Source of the DNA: JBBRTJ01 sp038244535
GTDB taxonomy: Bacteria > Actinomycetota > Acidimicrobiia > Acidimicrobiales > Ilumatobacteraceae
NCBI GenBank assembly: GCA_038244535.1
Contig: JBBRTJ010000003.1
Location: 1 to 64,000, forward strand
Reading direction: 5' to 3'
Length of the DNA stretch: 64,000 nt
Shown here: in pieces, positions 10,256 through 18,410 of the stretch
Layout of the letters: each line of letters starts with the position of its first letter
Position numbering within the stretch: the first letter of the stretch is position 1
Notes under the pieces: model-generated
The model's input: the letters and a program-made list of their open reading frames with translations, nothing else
Databases searched by the model: none
Told to the model about the DNA's origin: nothing
Translations under genes and position numbers: made by a program

Positions 10256-10542
10256 AGGACCCCCGTGACGTCATCCTCGAGCCGGTCGTGAGCGAGAAGA
10301 GCTACGCCCTGCTCGAGCAGAACGTCTACACGTTCAAGGTGCACCCCAGCGCGTCCAAGCCCGAGATCCACGACGCCATCGTGTCGATCTTCGGGGTCAA
10401 GGTGCTCAAGGTGAACACCCTCAACCGTCCGGGCAAGCGCCAGCGCATGCGGCGCTCGAACAAGCTCGGCAAGCGACCCGATACCAAGCGCGCCCTCGTC
10501 ACCCTCGCTCCCGGCGAGCGCATCGAGCTGTTCGAGAGCTGA
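10252..10542 (+). CDS. rplW: 50S ribosomal protein L23
   Basis: Exit-tunnel rim protein that docks signal recognition particle and trigger factor, 96 residues. The ATG overlaps the rplD stop by four bases. Conserved features are DVILEPVVSEKSYALLE, the YTFKVHPSASKPEI segment and the basic KRQRMRRSNKLGKRPDTKRALV hairpin. It is followed 7 bases later by rplB. Confidence 0.96.
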   Translation: MKDPRDVILEPVVSEKSYALLEQNVYTFKVHPSASKPEIHDAIVSIFGVKVLKVNTLNRPGKRQRMRRSNKLGKRPDTKRALVTLAPGERIELFES

Positions 10543-10549
10543 GGATTCC

Positions 10550-11386
10550 ATGGCCCTTCGCAAGCGCAAGCCCACCAGCGCCGGACGTCGCTTCCAGACC
10601 GTCTCTGACTTCGCCGAGGTCACCAAGACGACGCCTGAGCGCACGCTGCTCGCGCCCAAGCCGAACTCCGGCGGACGCAACAGCTACGGACGAAAGACCG
10701 CCCGCCACCGCGGCGGCGGACACAAGCAGCAGTACCGCGTCATCGACTTCAGGCGTACGAAGGACGACTTCGGCGCCAAGGTCGCCTCGATCGAGTACGA
10801 CCCCAACCGCAACTGCCGCATCCTGCTGCTGCACTACCTCGACGGCGAGAAGCGCTACATCTTGGCGCCAAAGGGCGTCTCCGTCGGTGACCTGCTGAAG
10901 AGTGGCCAGGGAGCCGAGATCCGTCCCGGCAATGCACTGCCGTTGCGCTACATCCCGGTGGGCACCGTGGTTCACAACGTCGAGCTGCGGCCGGGCCAGG
11001 GCGCCAAGATGGCGCGAAGCGCGGGCACCAGCGTGCAGGTGGTGGCCAAGGAGGGCGACTTCGCTACGTTGCGCCTCCCGAGCACCGAGATGCGTCGAGT
11101 GCGCATCGATTGCCGTGCAACGGTGGGCGAGGTCGGCAACGCTGAGTTCGAGCTCATCAAGATCGGCAAGGCAGGCCGCAACCGTTGGAAGGGCGTTGGC
11201 CCCCAGAGCCGTGGTGTTGCCATGAACCCCGTCGACCACCCCCACGGTGGCGGCGAAGGAAAGACCAGTGGTGGACGCCACCCGGTGTCGCCCTGGGGCA
11301 AGCCCGAGGGTCGCACACGAGACAAGACCAAGCCGTCGCAGAAGCTCCTCGTGCGTCGTCGCCGCACGGGCAAGGGTCGGAGGTAA
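10550..11386 (+). CDS. rplB: 50S ribosomal protein L2
   Basis: Large-subunit core protein needed for peptidyl transfer and subunit joining, 278 residues, normal length. Landmarks are GRKTARHRGGGHKQQYR, the central YILAPKGVSVGD segment and the C-terminal VAMNPVDHPHGGGEGKT, which carries the universally conserved His. The protein ends in a basic RRRRTGKGRR tail. Confidence 0.97.
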   Translation: MALRKRKPTSAGRRFQTVSDFAEVTKTTPERTLLAPKPNSGGRNSYGRKTARHRGGGHKQQYRVIDFRRTKDDFGAKVASIEYDPNRNCRILLLHYLDGEKRYILAPKGVSVGDLLKSGQGAEIRPGNALPLRYIPVGTVVHNVELRPGQGAKMARSAGTSVQVVAKEGDFATLRLPSTEMRRVRIDCRATVGEVGNAEFELIKIGKAGRNRWKGVGPQSRGVAMNPVDHPHGGGEGKTSGGRHPVSPWGKPEGRTRDKTKPSQKLLVRRRRTGKGRR

Positions 11387-11389
11387 CAC

Positions 11390-11674
11390 ATGCCGCGCAG
11401 CCTGAAGAAGGGCCCGTTCGTCGATGACCACCTGTTGAAGAAGGTGGACGTTCTGAACTCGGCCGGCGAGAAGAAGGTCATCAAGACCTGGTCGCGCCGC
11501 TCGACGATCATCCCCGAGATGGTCGGCCACACCATCGCCGTGCACGACGGGCGCAAGCACGTTCCCGTCTACATCACCGAGTCGATGGTGGGCCACAAGC
11601 TCGGCGAGTTCTCGCCGACACGGACGTTCCGGTACCACTCCGGCCAGGAGAAGAACACGAAGGGCCGTCGATGA
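11390..11674 (+). CDS. rpsS: 30S ribosomal protein S19
   Basis: Small-subunit head protein that contacts S13 and tRNA, 94 residues, complete, from ATG 11390 (MPRSLKKGPFVDDHLLKKV). Conserved WSRRSTIIPEMVGHTIAVHDGRKHVPVYI and HKLGEFSPTRTFRYHS. It overlaps rplV by four bases. Confidence 0.97.
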   Translation: MPRSLKKGPFVDDHLLKKVDVLNSAGEKKVIKTWSRRSTIIPEMVGHTIAVHDGRKHVPVYITESMVGHKLGEFSPTRTFRYHSGQEKNTKGRR

Positions 11675-12420
11675 CCGGACCCAAGACCAACGAGGGCGCC
11701 ACCGAAGTGGGCCAGCGCGTCGGCACCCGATGCGTCGTTCGCCACGTGCGCTCCTCAGCCAGCAAGGCCCGTGAGGTCCTCGACCTCATTCGTGGCCTCG
11801 ACGTTCAGCGCGCCGATGAGGTGCTGCAGTTCGTCGAGCGCGACATCGCAGCGGTGATCCGCAAGGCGCTTGCTTCGGCAGTGGCGAACGCTCAGCACAA
11901 CGACGCTCAGGATCCCGATGAGCTCTTCGTTGCGGCGTGCTACGCCGATGAGGGTCCCACCCTCAAGCGGTTCAGGCCACGAGCCCGGGGCCGCGCCGGC
12001 CCCATCCGCAAGCGGACCTGCCACATCACCGTCGTCGTCGGCCGCTTCCCCGAGGCCGAGCTGGCGAAGCGTCGGGCCCGTGAAGAGGCTCGTCCCCAGG
12101 TTGGCGGTCGCCAGCGTCGGGGCGTCACGACTGCGGCCGCAGCGCGGCGTGCTCGTGTCGCAGGCAGCCGGCAGGCTGCCGCAGGGGTCGCGAGCGATCA
12201 CGATCACGATCACGATCACGATCACGATCACGATCACGATCACGATCACGACGAGACGGCTGCGGGTGCGCCCGATGCCGCCGACGACGCCGTGCTGCTC
12301 GAGGACACGCCGGTCGAGGCGGCCGGTCTCGCCGCTCCCGGGCCAGACGCTCAGGTAGATGACACGAGCGACGACGATGCGGCGCCCAGCGCCGAGGCTG
12401 ACGAGAAGGGCGACGCCTGA
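11671..12420 (+). CDS. rplV: 50S ribosomal protein L22 with long Asp-His tail
   Basis: Exit-tunnel protein of 249 residues, against about 110-130 for the usual family. Residues 18-130 are a normal L22 core: VRSSASKAREVLDLIRG, ANAQHN, and the tunnel-loop region RARGRAGPIRKRTCHITVVV. After residue 130 comes a basic linker, then nine perfect Asp-His repeats (residues 176-193), then an acidic Ala/Asp/Glu-rich end. The reading frame is intact and runs directly into rpsC (TGATG), so the tail is coding. The tail should lie at the ribosome surface. Its His/Asp pattern suggests divalent metal binding, which is inference only. Confidence 0.95.
   Translation: MTGPKTNEGATEVGQRVGTRCVVRHVRSSASKAREVLDLIRGLDVQRADEVLQFVERDIAAVIRKALASAVANAQHNDAQDPDELFVAACYADEGPTLKRFRPRARGRAGPIRKRTCHITVVVGRFPEAELAKRRAREEARPQVGGRQRRGVTTAAAARRARVAGSRQAAAGVASDHDHDHDHDHDHDHDHDHDETAAGAPDAADDAVLLEDTPVEAAGLAAPGPDAQVDDTSDDDAAPSAEADEKGDA
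12196..12249 (+). repeat. GATCAC hexanucleotide tandem repeat inside rplV
   Basis: Nine exact copies of the 6-base unit GATCAC (54 bases), in frame with rplV and encoding (Asp-His)9. Exact repetition, including synonymous positions, suggests recent expansion by slippage, so the copy number may vary between strains. Confidence 0.95.
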
Positions 12421-13307
12421 TGGGCCAGAAGGTCAATCCGTATGGGTTCCGACTCGGTGTGACCACCGACTGGAAGTCGCGCTGGTTCAGCGAGCGCGAC
12501 TACTGCCAGTACCTCACCGAGGACTGGAAGATTCGCGACTACATCATGGGGCTCCTGCCGCACGCAGCAATCAGCCGCATCGAGATCGAGCGCACTCGGG
12601 ACAAGCTCCGCGTCGACGTCCACACGGCCCGACCGGGCATCGTGATCGGGCGTCGTGGCGCTGAGGCCGACCGAGTCCGCGCCGGGCTCACCAAGATCAC
12701 CGGCAACAACAAGGTCCAGCTCAACATCCAGGAGATCAAGCAGCCGGAGCTGGATGCGGCGTTGATCGCTCAGGGTGTGGCCGATCAGCTCGCCGGTCGC
12801 ATCGCCTTCCGGCGTGCGATGAAGCGGGCAGTGCAGAACGCACAGAAGGCTGGCGCCCTCGGGATCCGGGTCCAGTGCTCGGGTCGCCTCGGCGGCGCCG
12901 AGATGAGCCGCACCGAGTGGTACCGCGAGGGTCGGGTGCCCTTGCAGACCCTTCGGGCCGACATCGACTACGGCTTCCGCGAAGCCAAGACCACTTACGG
13001 CCGCATCGGCGTGAAGGTCTGGATCTACAAGGGCGACATCCTGCCTTACAAGAGTCAGACCGAGGACAAGATCGCCCGCGAGGCGGCAATGGCCGTCGGA
13101 GAGACCTCGGGCCAGGCCCAGCCTCGCAAGGTCGTGTCCTCTGCTGGTGCACGCCGGCCTCGTGCCGACGAGGACGTCGTCGAGGCCGCTCCTCTTCTGA
13201 AGGAGGCCGACCCCGACATCGAGAAGCTCCTTGCCGAGGAAGAAGAGATCGAGCGCCGCACCCGCCAGAGCCACGAGACCCCGCACTTCCGTCCGGGTGA
13301 GGACTGA
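12420..13307 (+). CDS. rpsC: 30S ribosomal protein S3
   Basis: mRNA-entry-channel protein of 295 residues. It starts at ATG 12420, which shares a base with the rplV stop. The KH-domain GXXG is in IVIGRRGAEADRVR, followed by GRIAFRRAMKRAVQNAQ and the C-terminal domain ARTEWYREGRVPLQTLRADIDYG-type motif. The last 75 or so residues are an acidic extension longer than in E. coli (233), as is common in actinobacteria. Confidence 0.97.
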   Translation: MGQKVNPYGFRLGVTTDWKSRWFSERDYCQYLTEDWKIRDYIMGLLPHAAISRIEIERTRDKLRVDVHTARPGIVIGRRGAEADRVRAGLTKITGNNKVQLNIQEIKQPELDAALIAQGVADQLAGRIAFRRAMKRAVQNAQKAGALGIRVQCSGRLGGAEMSRTEWYREGRVPLQTLRADIDYGFREAKTTYGRIGVKVWIYKGDILPYKSQTEDKIAREAAMAVGETSGQAQPRKVVSSAGARRPRADEDVVEAAPLLKEADPDIEKLLAEEEEIERRTRQSHETPHFRPGED

Positions 13308-13309
13308 CC

Positions 13310-13726
13310 ATGTTGATGCCCAAGAGAACCAAGCACCGCAAGCAGCAGCGCGGTCGCATGAACGGCGTTTCGAAGGGGATGACCTCCCTCGCCTTCGGCG
13401 AGTACGGCATCCAAGCCCTCGAGCCGGGTTGGATCACGGCGCGCCAGATCGAGGCCGCCCGTATCGCCATGACCCGACACATCAAGCGAGGTGGCAAGGT
13501 CTGGGTGAACGTCTTTCCGGACAAGCCCGTCACCCAGAAGCCGGCCGAAACCCGGATGGGCTCCGGCAAGGGCAATCCCGAGTTCTGGGTTGCCGTGGTG
13601 AAGCCGGGTCGGGTCCTGTTCGAGCTGAGCTACCCGACCGAAGAGATTGCCAAGAGCGCGCTCGAGCGGGCCATCCAGAAGCTGCCGATCAAGGCGCGGG
13701 TCATCACCCGGGAAGAGACGATCTGA
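13310..13726 (+). CDS. rplP: 50S ribosomal protein L16
   Basis: Large-subunit protein that positions A-site tRNA, 138 residues. ATG 13310 gives MLMPKRTKHRKQQRGRM, the standard N-terminus. GEYGIQALEPGWITARQIEAAR, the basic RHIKRGGKVWV segment and GSGKGNPEFWVAVVKPGR follow. It starts two bases after rpsC. Confidence 0.97.
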   Translation: MLMPKRTKHRKQQRGRMNGVSKGMTSLAFGEYGIQALEPGWITARQIEAARIAMTRHIKRGGKVWVNVFPDKPVTQKPAETRMGSGKGNPEFWVAVVKPGRVLFELSYPTEEIAKSALERAIQKLPIKARVITREETI

Positions 13727-13727
13727 C

Positions 13728-13952
13728 ATGGCCTCCACCGACACCACCGAGCTTCGCGAGCTCGACATCGCCGGCCTGATCGAGAAGCTCTCGGAGGCCA
13801 AGCAGGAGTCGTTCAACCTGCGCTTTCAGAACGTGACCGGCCAGCTCGACAACACCGCCCGCCTCAACCAGGTGCGCCGTGAGATCGCCCGGATCAACAC
13901 CATCCTGCGCGAGCGCGAGATCGCCGCTGCCGAGGCCGAGGAGACCAAGTGA
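13728..13952 (+). CDS. rpmC: 50S ribosomal protein L29
   Basis: Small helical-hairpin protein at the tunnel exit, 74 residues. ATG 13728 is used because it directly follows the rplP stop and gives MASTDTTELRELDIAGL. Longer in-frame starts would lie inside rplP. The conserved SFNLRFQNVTGQLDNTARLNQVRREIARI helix pair identifies it. The stop overlaps rpsQ. Confidence 0.95.
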   Translation: MASTDTTELRELDIAGLIEKLSEAKQESFNLRFQNVTGQLDNTARLNQVRREIARINTILREREIAAAEAEETK

Positions 13953-14230
13953 TGGCCGAAGAGATCAGCACCGACGCCGAGCGTCACGCCCGTAAGGTTC
14001 GTGAGGGCGTCGTCGTGTCGTGTGGCATGGACAAGACCGCCGTGGTCGCCGTCATCGAGCGGGTCCGCCACCCGAAGTACGCCAAGACCGTGCTTCGGAC
14101 CAAGAAGCTCTATGCCCACGACGAGGCCAACGACGCAAACGTCGGTGACCGCGTTCGTGTGATGGAGACCCGGCCCCTGTCGAAGCTCAAGCGCTGGCGC
14201 TTGGTCGAGATCCTGGAGCGTGCACGGTGA
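13952..14230 (+). CDS. rpsQ: 30S ribosomal protein S17
   Basis: Primary 16S-binding protein with an OB fold, 92 residues from ATG 13952, which shares a base with the rpmC stop. Conserved REGVVVSCGMDKTAVVAVIERVRHPKYAK and VGDRVRVMETRPLSKLKRWRLVEI. It overlaps rplN by four bases (GTGA). Confidence 0.96.
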   Translation: MAEEISTDAERHARKVREGVVVSCGMDKTAVVAVIERVRHPKYAKTVLRTKKLYAHDEANDANVGDRVRVMETRPLSKLKRWRLVEILERAR

Positions 14231-14595
14231 TCCAGCAGGAGAGCCGCCTCCGGGTGGCCGACAACAGTGGTGCCAAGGAGGTGCTCGTCATCAAGGTGCT
14301 CGGCGGAACCCGCCGCCGCTACGCCTCGATCGGCGACATCTTCGTGGCGACCGTCAAGGACGCCATCCCCGGCGCCAGCGTCAAGAAGGGCGATGTCGTC
14401 AAGTGCGTCGTCGTGCGCACCAAGAAGGAGCGCCGCCGTCCCGATGGCAGCTACATCCGCTTCGACGAGAACGCGGCCGTGCTCATCAAGGACGATCAGA
14501 CCCCTCGAGGCACCCGCATCTTCGGCCCGGTTGGGCGCGAACTGCGTGACAAGAAGTTCATGCGCATCGTGTCGCTCGCCCCGGAGGTGATCTGA
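14227..14595 (+). CDS. rplN: 50S ribosomal protein L14
   Basis: Subunit-interface protein and docking site of the silencing factor RsfS, 122 residues, full length. GTG start at 14227 gives MIQQESRLRVADNSGAKEVL. The KKGDVVKCVVVRTKKERRRPDGSYIRFDENAAVLI and GTRIFGPVGRELR segments are typical. Confidence 0.97.
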   Translation: MIQQESRLRVADNSGAKEVLVIKVLGGTRRRYASIGDIFVATVKDAIPGASVKKGDVVKCVVVRTKKERRRPDGSYIRFDENAAVLIKDDQTPRGTRIFGPVGRELRDKKFMRIVSLAPEVI

Positions 14596-14597
14596 CC

Positions 14598-14900
14598 GTG
14601 AAGATCAGAAAGGGTGATCTCGTGGTCGTGCTCCAGGGCAAGGATCGCGGGAAGGAAGGCGTCGTGATGAGGGCGCTACCCAAGGAGAACAAGGTCATCG
14701 TTGAAGGCGTCAACATCGCCAAGAAGCATCAGAAGGCGACCAAGGCGACCATGCAGGGCGGCATCATCGACAAGGACATGCCGCTCGACGTGTCGAACGT
14801 CGCGCTCGTCCACAAGGGCAAGCCCACCCGAGTCGGCTACCGGGTCGATCCCGATGGCACGAAGGTTCGCATCGCCCGGCGCACCGGAGAGGTGATCTGA
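14598..14900 (+). CDS. rplX: 50S ribosomal protein L24
   Basis: Assembly-initiator protein of the large subunit with a KOW motif, 100 residues from GTG 14598. MKIRKGDLVVVLQGKDRGKEGVV contains the KOW signature. VEGVNIAKKHQK and the C-terminal RVGYRVDPDGTKVRIARRTGEVI follow. Part of the spc cluster. Confidence 0.96.
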   Translation: MKIRKGDLVVVLQGKDRGKEGVVMRALPKENKVIVEGVNIAKKHQKATKATMQGGIIDKDMPLDVSNVALVHKGKPTRVGYRVDPDGTKVRIARRTGEVI

Positions 14901-14901
14901 G

Positions 14902-15573
14902 ATGAGCACCACAACCACTGAGTCTCCCCGGCTCAAGCAGCGCTACAACAACGAGATCCGAGCCCGGCTCGCCGAGCAGCTCGGCGTTGCCAACATCATG
15001 CAGGTGCCGAGGCTCGAAAAGATCGTCGTCAACATGGGCGTCGGCAAGGCCGTGCAAACGCCGTCCGTGCTCGAGGTCGCCGTCAAGGAGCTCACGACCA
15101 TCACGGGCCAGAAGCCCATCGTCACGAAGGCGACGAAGTCGATTGCCGGTTTCAAGCTTCGTGAGGGCCAGGCGATCGGGTGCAAGGTGACCCTTCGAGG
15201 TGACCGGATGTGGGAGTTCCTCGATCGGCTCATCGCCGTCGCCATCCCCCGCATTCGAGACTTCCGAGGTCTCCCGGCGCACTCGTTCGACGGCAAGGGG
15301 AACTACACCTTCGGCGTCACCGAGCAGCTGATCTTCCCGGAGATCGACTACGACAAGGTCGACACCGCTCGGGGCATGGACATCACCATCGTCACGACGG
15401 CGACCGACAACGCCGGCGGCAAGGCGCTCCTCGATGCGTTCGGGTTCCCGTTCAAGCGGGGCGAAGACGCTCAGGCGCCGCTCAAGGAAAAGAGCACAGG
15501 CCCGAGCCGCGGACGCGGCGGAAAGCCAGCAGGCAAGGCAGCGGCGAAGGCCCCCAAGGGCGGGAAGAAGTAG
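14902..15573 (+). CDS. rplE: 50S ribosomal protein L5
   Basis: Central-protuberance protein that binds 5S rRNA and contacts P-site tRNA. The core (MSTTTTESPRLKQRYNNEI, GVGKAVQ, TKAKKS-like KATKSIAGFKLREGQAIGCKVTLR, IRDFRGLPAHSFDGKGNYTFGVTEQLIFPEIDYD) ends near residue 188. A lysine/glycine/alanine-rich tail of about 35 residues then gives a total of 223, against about 180 usually. The tail is probably disordered and RNA-binding. Confidence 0.96.
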   Translation: MSTTTTESPRLKQRYNNEIRARLAEQLGVANIMQVPRLEKIVVNMGVGKAVQTPSVLEVAVKELTTITGQKPIVTKATKSIAGFKLREGQAIGCKVTLRGDRMWEFLDRLIAVAIPRIRDFRGLPAHSFDGKGNYTFGVTEQLIFPEIDYDKVDTARGMDITIVTTATDNAGGKALLDAFGFPFKRGEDAQAPLKEKSTGPSRGRGGKPAGKAAAKAPKGGKK

Positions 15574-15609
15574 TGAGCGGCATGGACCGAGCGAAGGGCT
15601 GTTGAGCAC

Positions 15610-15795
15610 ATGGCCAAGAAGGCACTGATCGAGAAGCAGCAGCGCAAGCCCAAGTACAAGGTACGGGCCTACACGCGCTGCCGTCGCTGCGGTCGCTCAC
15701 GCGCCGTGTACCGCAAGTTCATGCTCTGCCGAATCTGTCTCCGGGAACTCGCACATGCAGGCGAAGTTCCGGGCATGACCAAGGCCAGCTGGTGA
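15610..15795 (+). CDS. rpsZ: 30S ribosomal protein S14, zinc type (type Z)
   Basis: Short zinc-binding form of S14, 61 residues. Two CxxC pairs (CRRC and CRIC) form the zinc ribbon, and the protein ends GMTKASW. Zinc-type S14 is the one normally found in the spc operon. A zinc-free paralogue, if any, would lie elsewhere. It is separated from rplE by 36 bases. Confidence 0.96.
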   Translation: MAKKALIEKQQRKPKYKVRAYTRCRRCGRSRAVYRKFMLCRICLRELAHAGEVPGMTKASW

Positions 15796-15811
15796 GAAGG
15801 AGGATGTTCGA

Positions 15812-16216
15812 ATGACGATGACCGATCCGATCGCCGACATGCTCACCCGCGTGCGCAACGCCAACACGGCGATGCACGACGAGGTCCCCATGCCGGCGTC
15901 GAAGCAGAAGGTGGCACTCGCCACGATCCTCCAGAGCGAGGGCTACATCGAGGGCTTCACCGTCGCGCCCAGCACGAAGGGGCCGGGTGACGTTCTCACC
16001 ATCACCTTGAAGTACTCCCCCGAGCGCGCTCGTACCATCTCCGGAATCCGCCGGGTCTCGAAGCCGGGGCTCCGCGTGTACTCCAAGGCTGACCGTGTTC
16101 CCCGCGTGCTCGGGGGACTTGGTGTGGCCGTGCTCTCAACCAGCCAGGGGCTGATGACCGACCGCGAAGCGCGTCAGCGCAACGTCGGCGGCGAAGTCCT
16201 CTGCTACGTGTGGTGA
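15812..16216 (+). CDS. rpsH: 30S ribosomal protein S8
   Basis: 16S central-domain binding protein, 134 residues. In E. coli S8 represses the spc operon. ATG 15812 (MTMTDPIADMLTRVRNAN) has a strong AGAAGGAGG site upstream, the best ribosome site in this cluster. The C-terminal GLGVAVLSTSQGLMTDREARQRNVGGEVLCYVW is typical. Confidence 0.97.
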   Translation: MTMTDPIADMLTRVRNANTAMHDEVPMPASKQKVALATILQSEGYIEGFTVAPSTKGPGDVLTITLKYSPERARTISGIRRVSKPGLRVYSKADRVPRVLGGLGVAVLSTSQGLMTDREARQRNVGGEVLCYVW

Positions 16217-16223
16217 GGTCCAG

Positions 16224-16766
16224 ATGAGTCGCATCGGTAGAGCTCCCATCGCCGTCCCCGCCGGGGTCGGCATCACCATCGAGGACCGGACCGTCACGGT
16301 CACTGGCCCGAAGGGCACCCTGTCGCGGGCCCTTCCCGGCGCCATCACCGTGGCTCACGAGGGCGACGAGCTCATCGTCAGCCGCCCCGACGATCTGCGC
16401 GAGAGCCGTTCGTTGCACGGCCTCAGCCGCACCCTGGTGTCGAACATGGTCGTCGGTGTGACCACCGGCTTCCGCAAGGACCTCGAGATCGTCGGCGTCG
16501 GCTACCGCGCCGAGGCGCAGGGGCCGACGACGTTGAAGCTCGCTCTCGGCTTCAGCCACCCGGTGGTGGTCGACGCCCCGGACGGCATCGAATTCGAAGT
16601 GCCGATCCCGACGCGGGTCAGCGTCACGGGCATCGACAAGGAGCAGGTCGGCCAGATCGCCGCCAACATCCGAGCCATCCGCAAGCCCGAGCCGTACAAG
16701 GGCAAGGGCGTCCGGTATGCAGGCGAGAAGATCCTCCGCAAGGCCGGGAAGGCCGGGAAGAAGTAG
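16224..16766 (+). CDS. rplF: 50S ribosomal protein L6
   Basis: Large-subunit protein near the sarcin-ricin loop and factor-binding site, 180 residues from ATG 16224 (MSRIGRAPIAVPAGV). It has two L6 domains. The C-terminal one carries VGVGYRAEAQG, LALGFSHPVVVDAPDGIEFEV and RKPEPYKGKGVRYAGEKILRKAGKAGKK. Confidence 0.97.
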   Translation: MSRIGRAPIAVPAGVGITIEDRTVTVTGPKGTLSRALPGAITVAHEGDELIVSRPDDLRESRSLHGLSRTLVSNMVVGVTTGFRKDLEIVGVGYRAEAQGPTTLKLALGFSHPVVVDAPDGIEFEVPIPTRVSVTGIDKEQVGQIAANIRAIRKPEPYKGKGVRYAGEKILRKAGKAGKK

Positions 16767-16768
16767 CC

Positions 16769-17137
16769 ATGAGCAACGTCGCGAAGGTGCGCCGCGAACT
16801 GCGGCTGCGCCGACACCACCGGGTACGCAAGACGATCACGGGAACGGCCCTCCGTCCTCGCCTCGCCGCCCATCGTTCCAACAAGCACTTCACGCTCCAG
16901 GTCATCGACGACACGACCGGTCGCACCCTTGCGGCGGCGTCCACCGTCGAGCCCGTTGTGAAGGCTGCCGGGTCCACCGGCTCGGCCGCGGCCGCAGCCC
17001 GCGTGGGCAGCCTCGTCGCCGAGCGAGCCAAGGCCGCTGGCGTCGAGAAGGTCGTGTTCGATCGGGGCGGTTTCTTGTACCACGGGCGAATCGCCGCAGC
17101 AGCTGATGCGGCGCGTGCCGCTGGACTGGAGTTCTAG
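16769..17137 (+). CDS. rplR: 50S ribosomal protein L18
   Basis: 5S rRNA-binding protein of the central protuberance, 122 residues from ATG 16769. RRELRLRRHHRVRKTITGTALRPRLAAHRSNKHFTLQVIDD is the family N-terminal region, and VFDRGGFLYHGRIAAAADAARAAGLEF the C-terminal one. Two bases separate it from rplF. Confidence 0.96.
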   Translation: MSNVAKVRRELRLRRHHRVRKTITGTALRPRLAAHRSNKHFTLQVIDDTTGRTLAAASTVEPVVKAAGSTGSAAAAARVGSLVAERAKAAGVEKVVFDRGGFLYHGRIAAAADAARAAGLEF

Positions 17138-17140
17138 GAC

Positions 17141-17701
17141 ATGGCAACCGTCGACACGGCAGGCCTGCGCGAGTCGCGGGTCATCACCATCAACCGCGTG
17201 GCCAAGGTGGTCAAGGGCGGCCGCCGCTTCTCGTTCACTGCCTTGGTCGTCATCGGCGACGGAGCGGGCCGCGTGGGCTTGGGCTACGGCAAGGCCAAGG
17301 AGGTCCCCCTCGCCATTCAGAAGGGGACCGAGGAGGCCAAGAAGAACCTCTTTGCCGTGGCACTCGCAGGGAGCACCATCACGCACCCGACAGTCGGCGA
17401 GGCCGGTGCCGGGCGCGTGATGATGAAGCCCGCCGCCCAGGGCACTGGGGTCATCGCCGGAGGCGCAGCCCGCGCCATCCTCGAAGAGGCCGGCATCCAC
17501 GATGTGGTGGCCAAGAACCTTGGTTCGTCCAACGCCATCAACGTCGCTCGGGCCACGATCGCCGGGCTCAAGGGCCTGAAGCGTCCTGACGACATCGCCC
17601 GCATGCGGGGCCTGTCCCAGGACGAGTTCGTGCCGAAGGGCCTTCTCAGGGCCTACCGAGACAGCCAACGTGGCCCCGTCGCGACGTCGGAGGTGCGGTG
17701 A
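17141..17701 (+). CDS. rpsE: 30S ribosomal protein S5
   Basis: Fidelity protein of the small subunit, 186 residues from ATG 17141. ESRVITINRVAKVVKGGRRFSFTALVVIGDG is the double-stranded RNA-binding domain start. GYGKAKEVPLAIQKGTEEAKKN and KPAAQGTGVIAGGAARAILEEAGI follow. The stop shares a base with rpmD. Confidence 0.97.
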   Translation: MATVDTAGLRESRVITINRVAKVVKGGRRFSFTALVVIGDGAGRVGLGYGKAKEVPLAIQKGTEEAKKNLFAVALAGSTITHPTVGEAGAGRVMMKPAAQGTGVIAGGAARAILEEAGIHDVVAKNLGSSNAINVARATIAGLKGLKRPDDIARMRGLSQDEFVPKGLLRAYRDSQRGPVATSEVR

Positions 17702-17883
17702 TGGCCGTCAAGGTCACGCAGGTGAAGTCAGCCATCGGCGCCAAGCCCAAGGCTGTCGGCACGCTCCGAGCTCTCGGTCTCGGGCGCATCGGCAACACCA
17801 ACACGCTTCCTGATCGCCCCGAGATCCGCGGCATGATCGCCCGGGTCCCCCACCTGATCACCGTCGAGACGGTGGAGGACTGA
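17701..17883 (+). CDS. rpmD: 50S ribosomal protein L30
   Basis: Small large-subunit protein, 60 residues. ATG 17701 overlaps the rpsE stop by one base (TGATG). KVTQVKSAIGAKPKAVGTLRALGLGRIGNTNTLPDRPEIRGMIARVPHLITVE matches the family over its whole length. Confidence 0.95.
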   Translation: MAVKVTQVKSAIGAKPKAVGTLRALGLGRIGNTNTLPDRPEIRGMIARVPHLITVETVED

Positions 17884-17884
17884 C

Positions 17885-18373
17885 ATGCGCGTCGACGAGC
17901 TCCAGCCGGTTCCCGGCGCCAACCGCTCCCGCAAGCGCGTGGGCCGTGGCGTCGGAGGCAAGGGCGGCAAGACCGCCGGCCGCGGCACCAAGGGCCAGCG
18001 CGCCCGCAACACGGTGGCCCGTGGCTTCGAAGGCGGGCAGATGCCCCTGAAGCAGCGCGTGCCGAAGCTCAAGGGCTTCAACAACCCCTTCCGCATCGAG
18101 TACCAGGGCATCAACCTCGACGTGATCGAGGGCACGGGCGCCGACGAGGTCACCCCCGGAACGCTTCATGCGGCTGGGCTGGCCCACAAGGGCGCGCTGC
18201 TCAAGGTTCTCGGTCGCGGCGAACTGTCGCGGCCCGTCCACGTGACCGCCCATGCGTTCTCCGCCTCGGCGCGGGAAGCCATCACCGCCGCAGGCGGTAC
18301 GGTGACCGAGTTGCCGCTGCCCTACGGTTCAGGCCGCCCGCCGGCCAAGGGCAACCAGTTCACCAACCGCTGA
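17885..18373 (+). CDS. rplO: 50S ribosomal protein L15
   Basis: Late-assembly large-subunit protein, 162 residues. The Gly/Arg/Lys-rich N-terminal arm (KRVGRGVGGKGGKTAGRGTKGQRAR) and FEGGQMPLKQRVPKLKGFNN identify it. It starts with ATG one base after the rpmD stop and precedes secY as in most bacteria. Confidence 0.97.
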   Translation: MRVDELQPVPGANRSRKRVGRGVGGKGGKTAGRGTKGQRARNTVARGFEGGQMPLKQRVPKLKGFNNPFRIEYQGINLDVIEGTGADEVTPGTLHAAGLAHKGALLKVLGRGELSRPVHVTAHAFSASAREAITAAGGTVTELPLPYGSGRPPAKGNQFTNR

Positions 18374-18410
18374 CCCGGCCGCCGAGCCCCCTCTCCAGGA
18401 GCCCCCACCT

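Noticed and set aside
12125..12466. Minus-strand frames opposite rplV giving Ile-Val or Arg-Asp repeats
   Set aside because: They are the complement of the GATCAC repeat inside a certain ribosomal gene; no start site or family.
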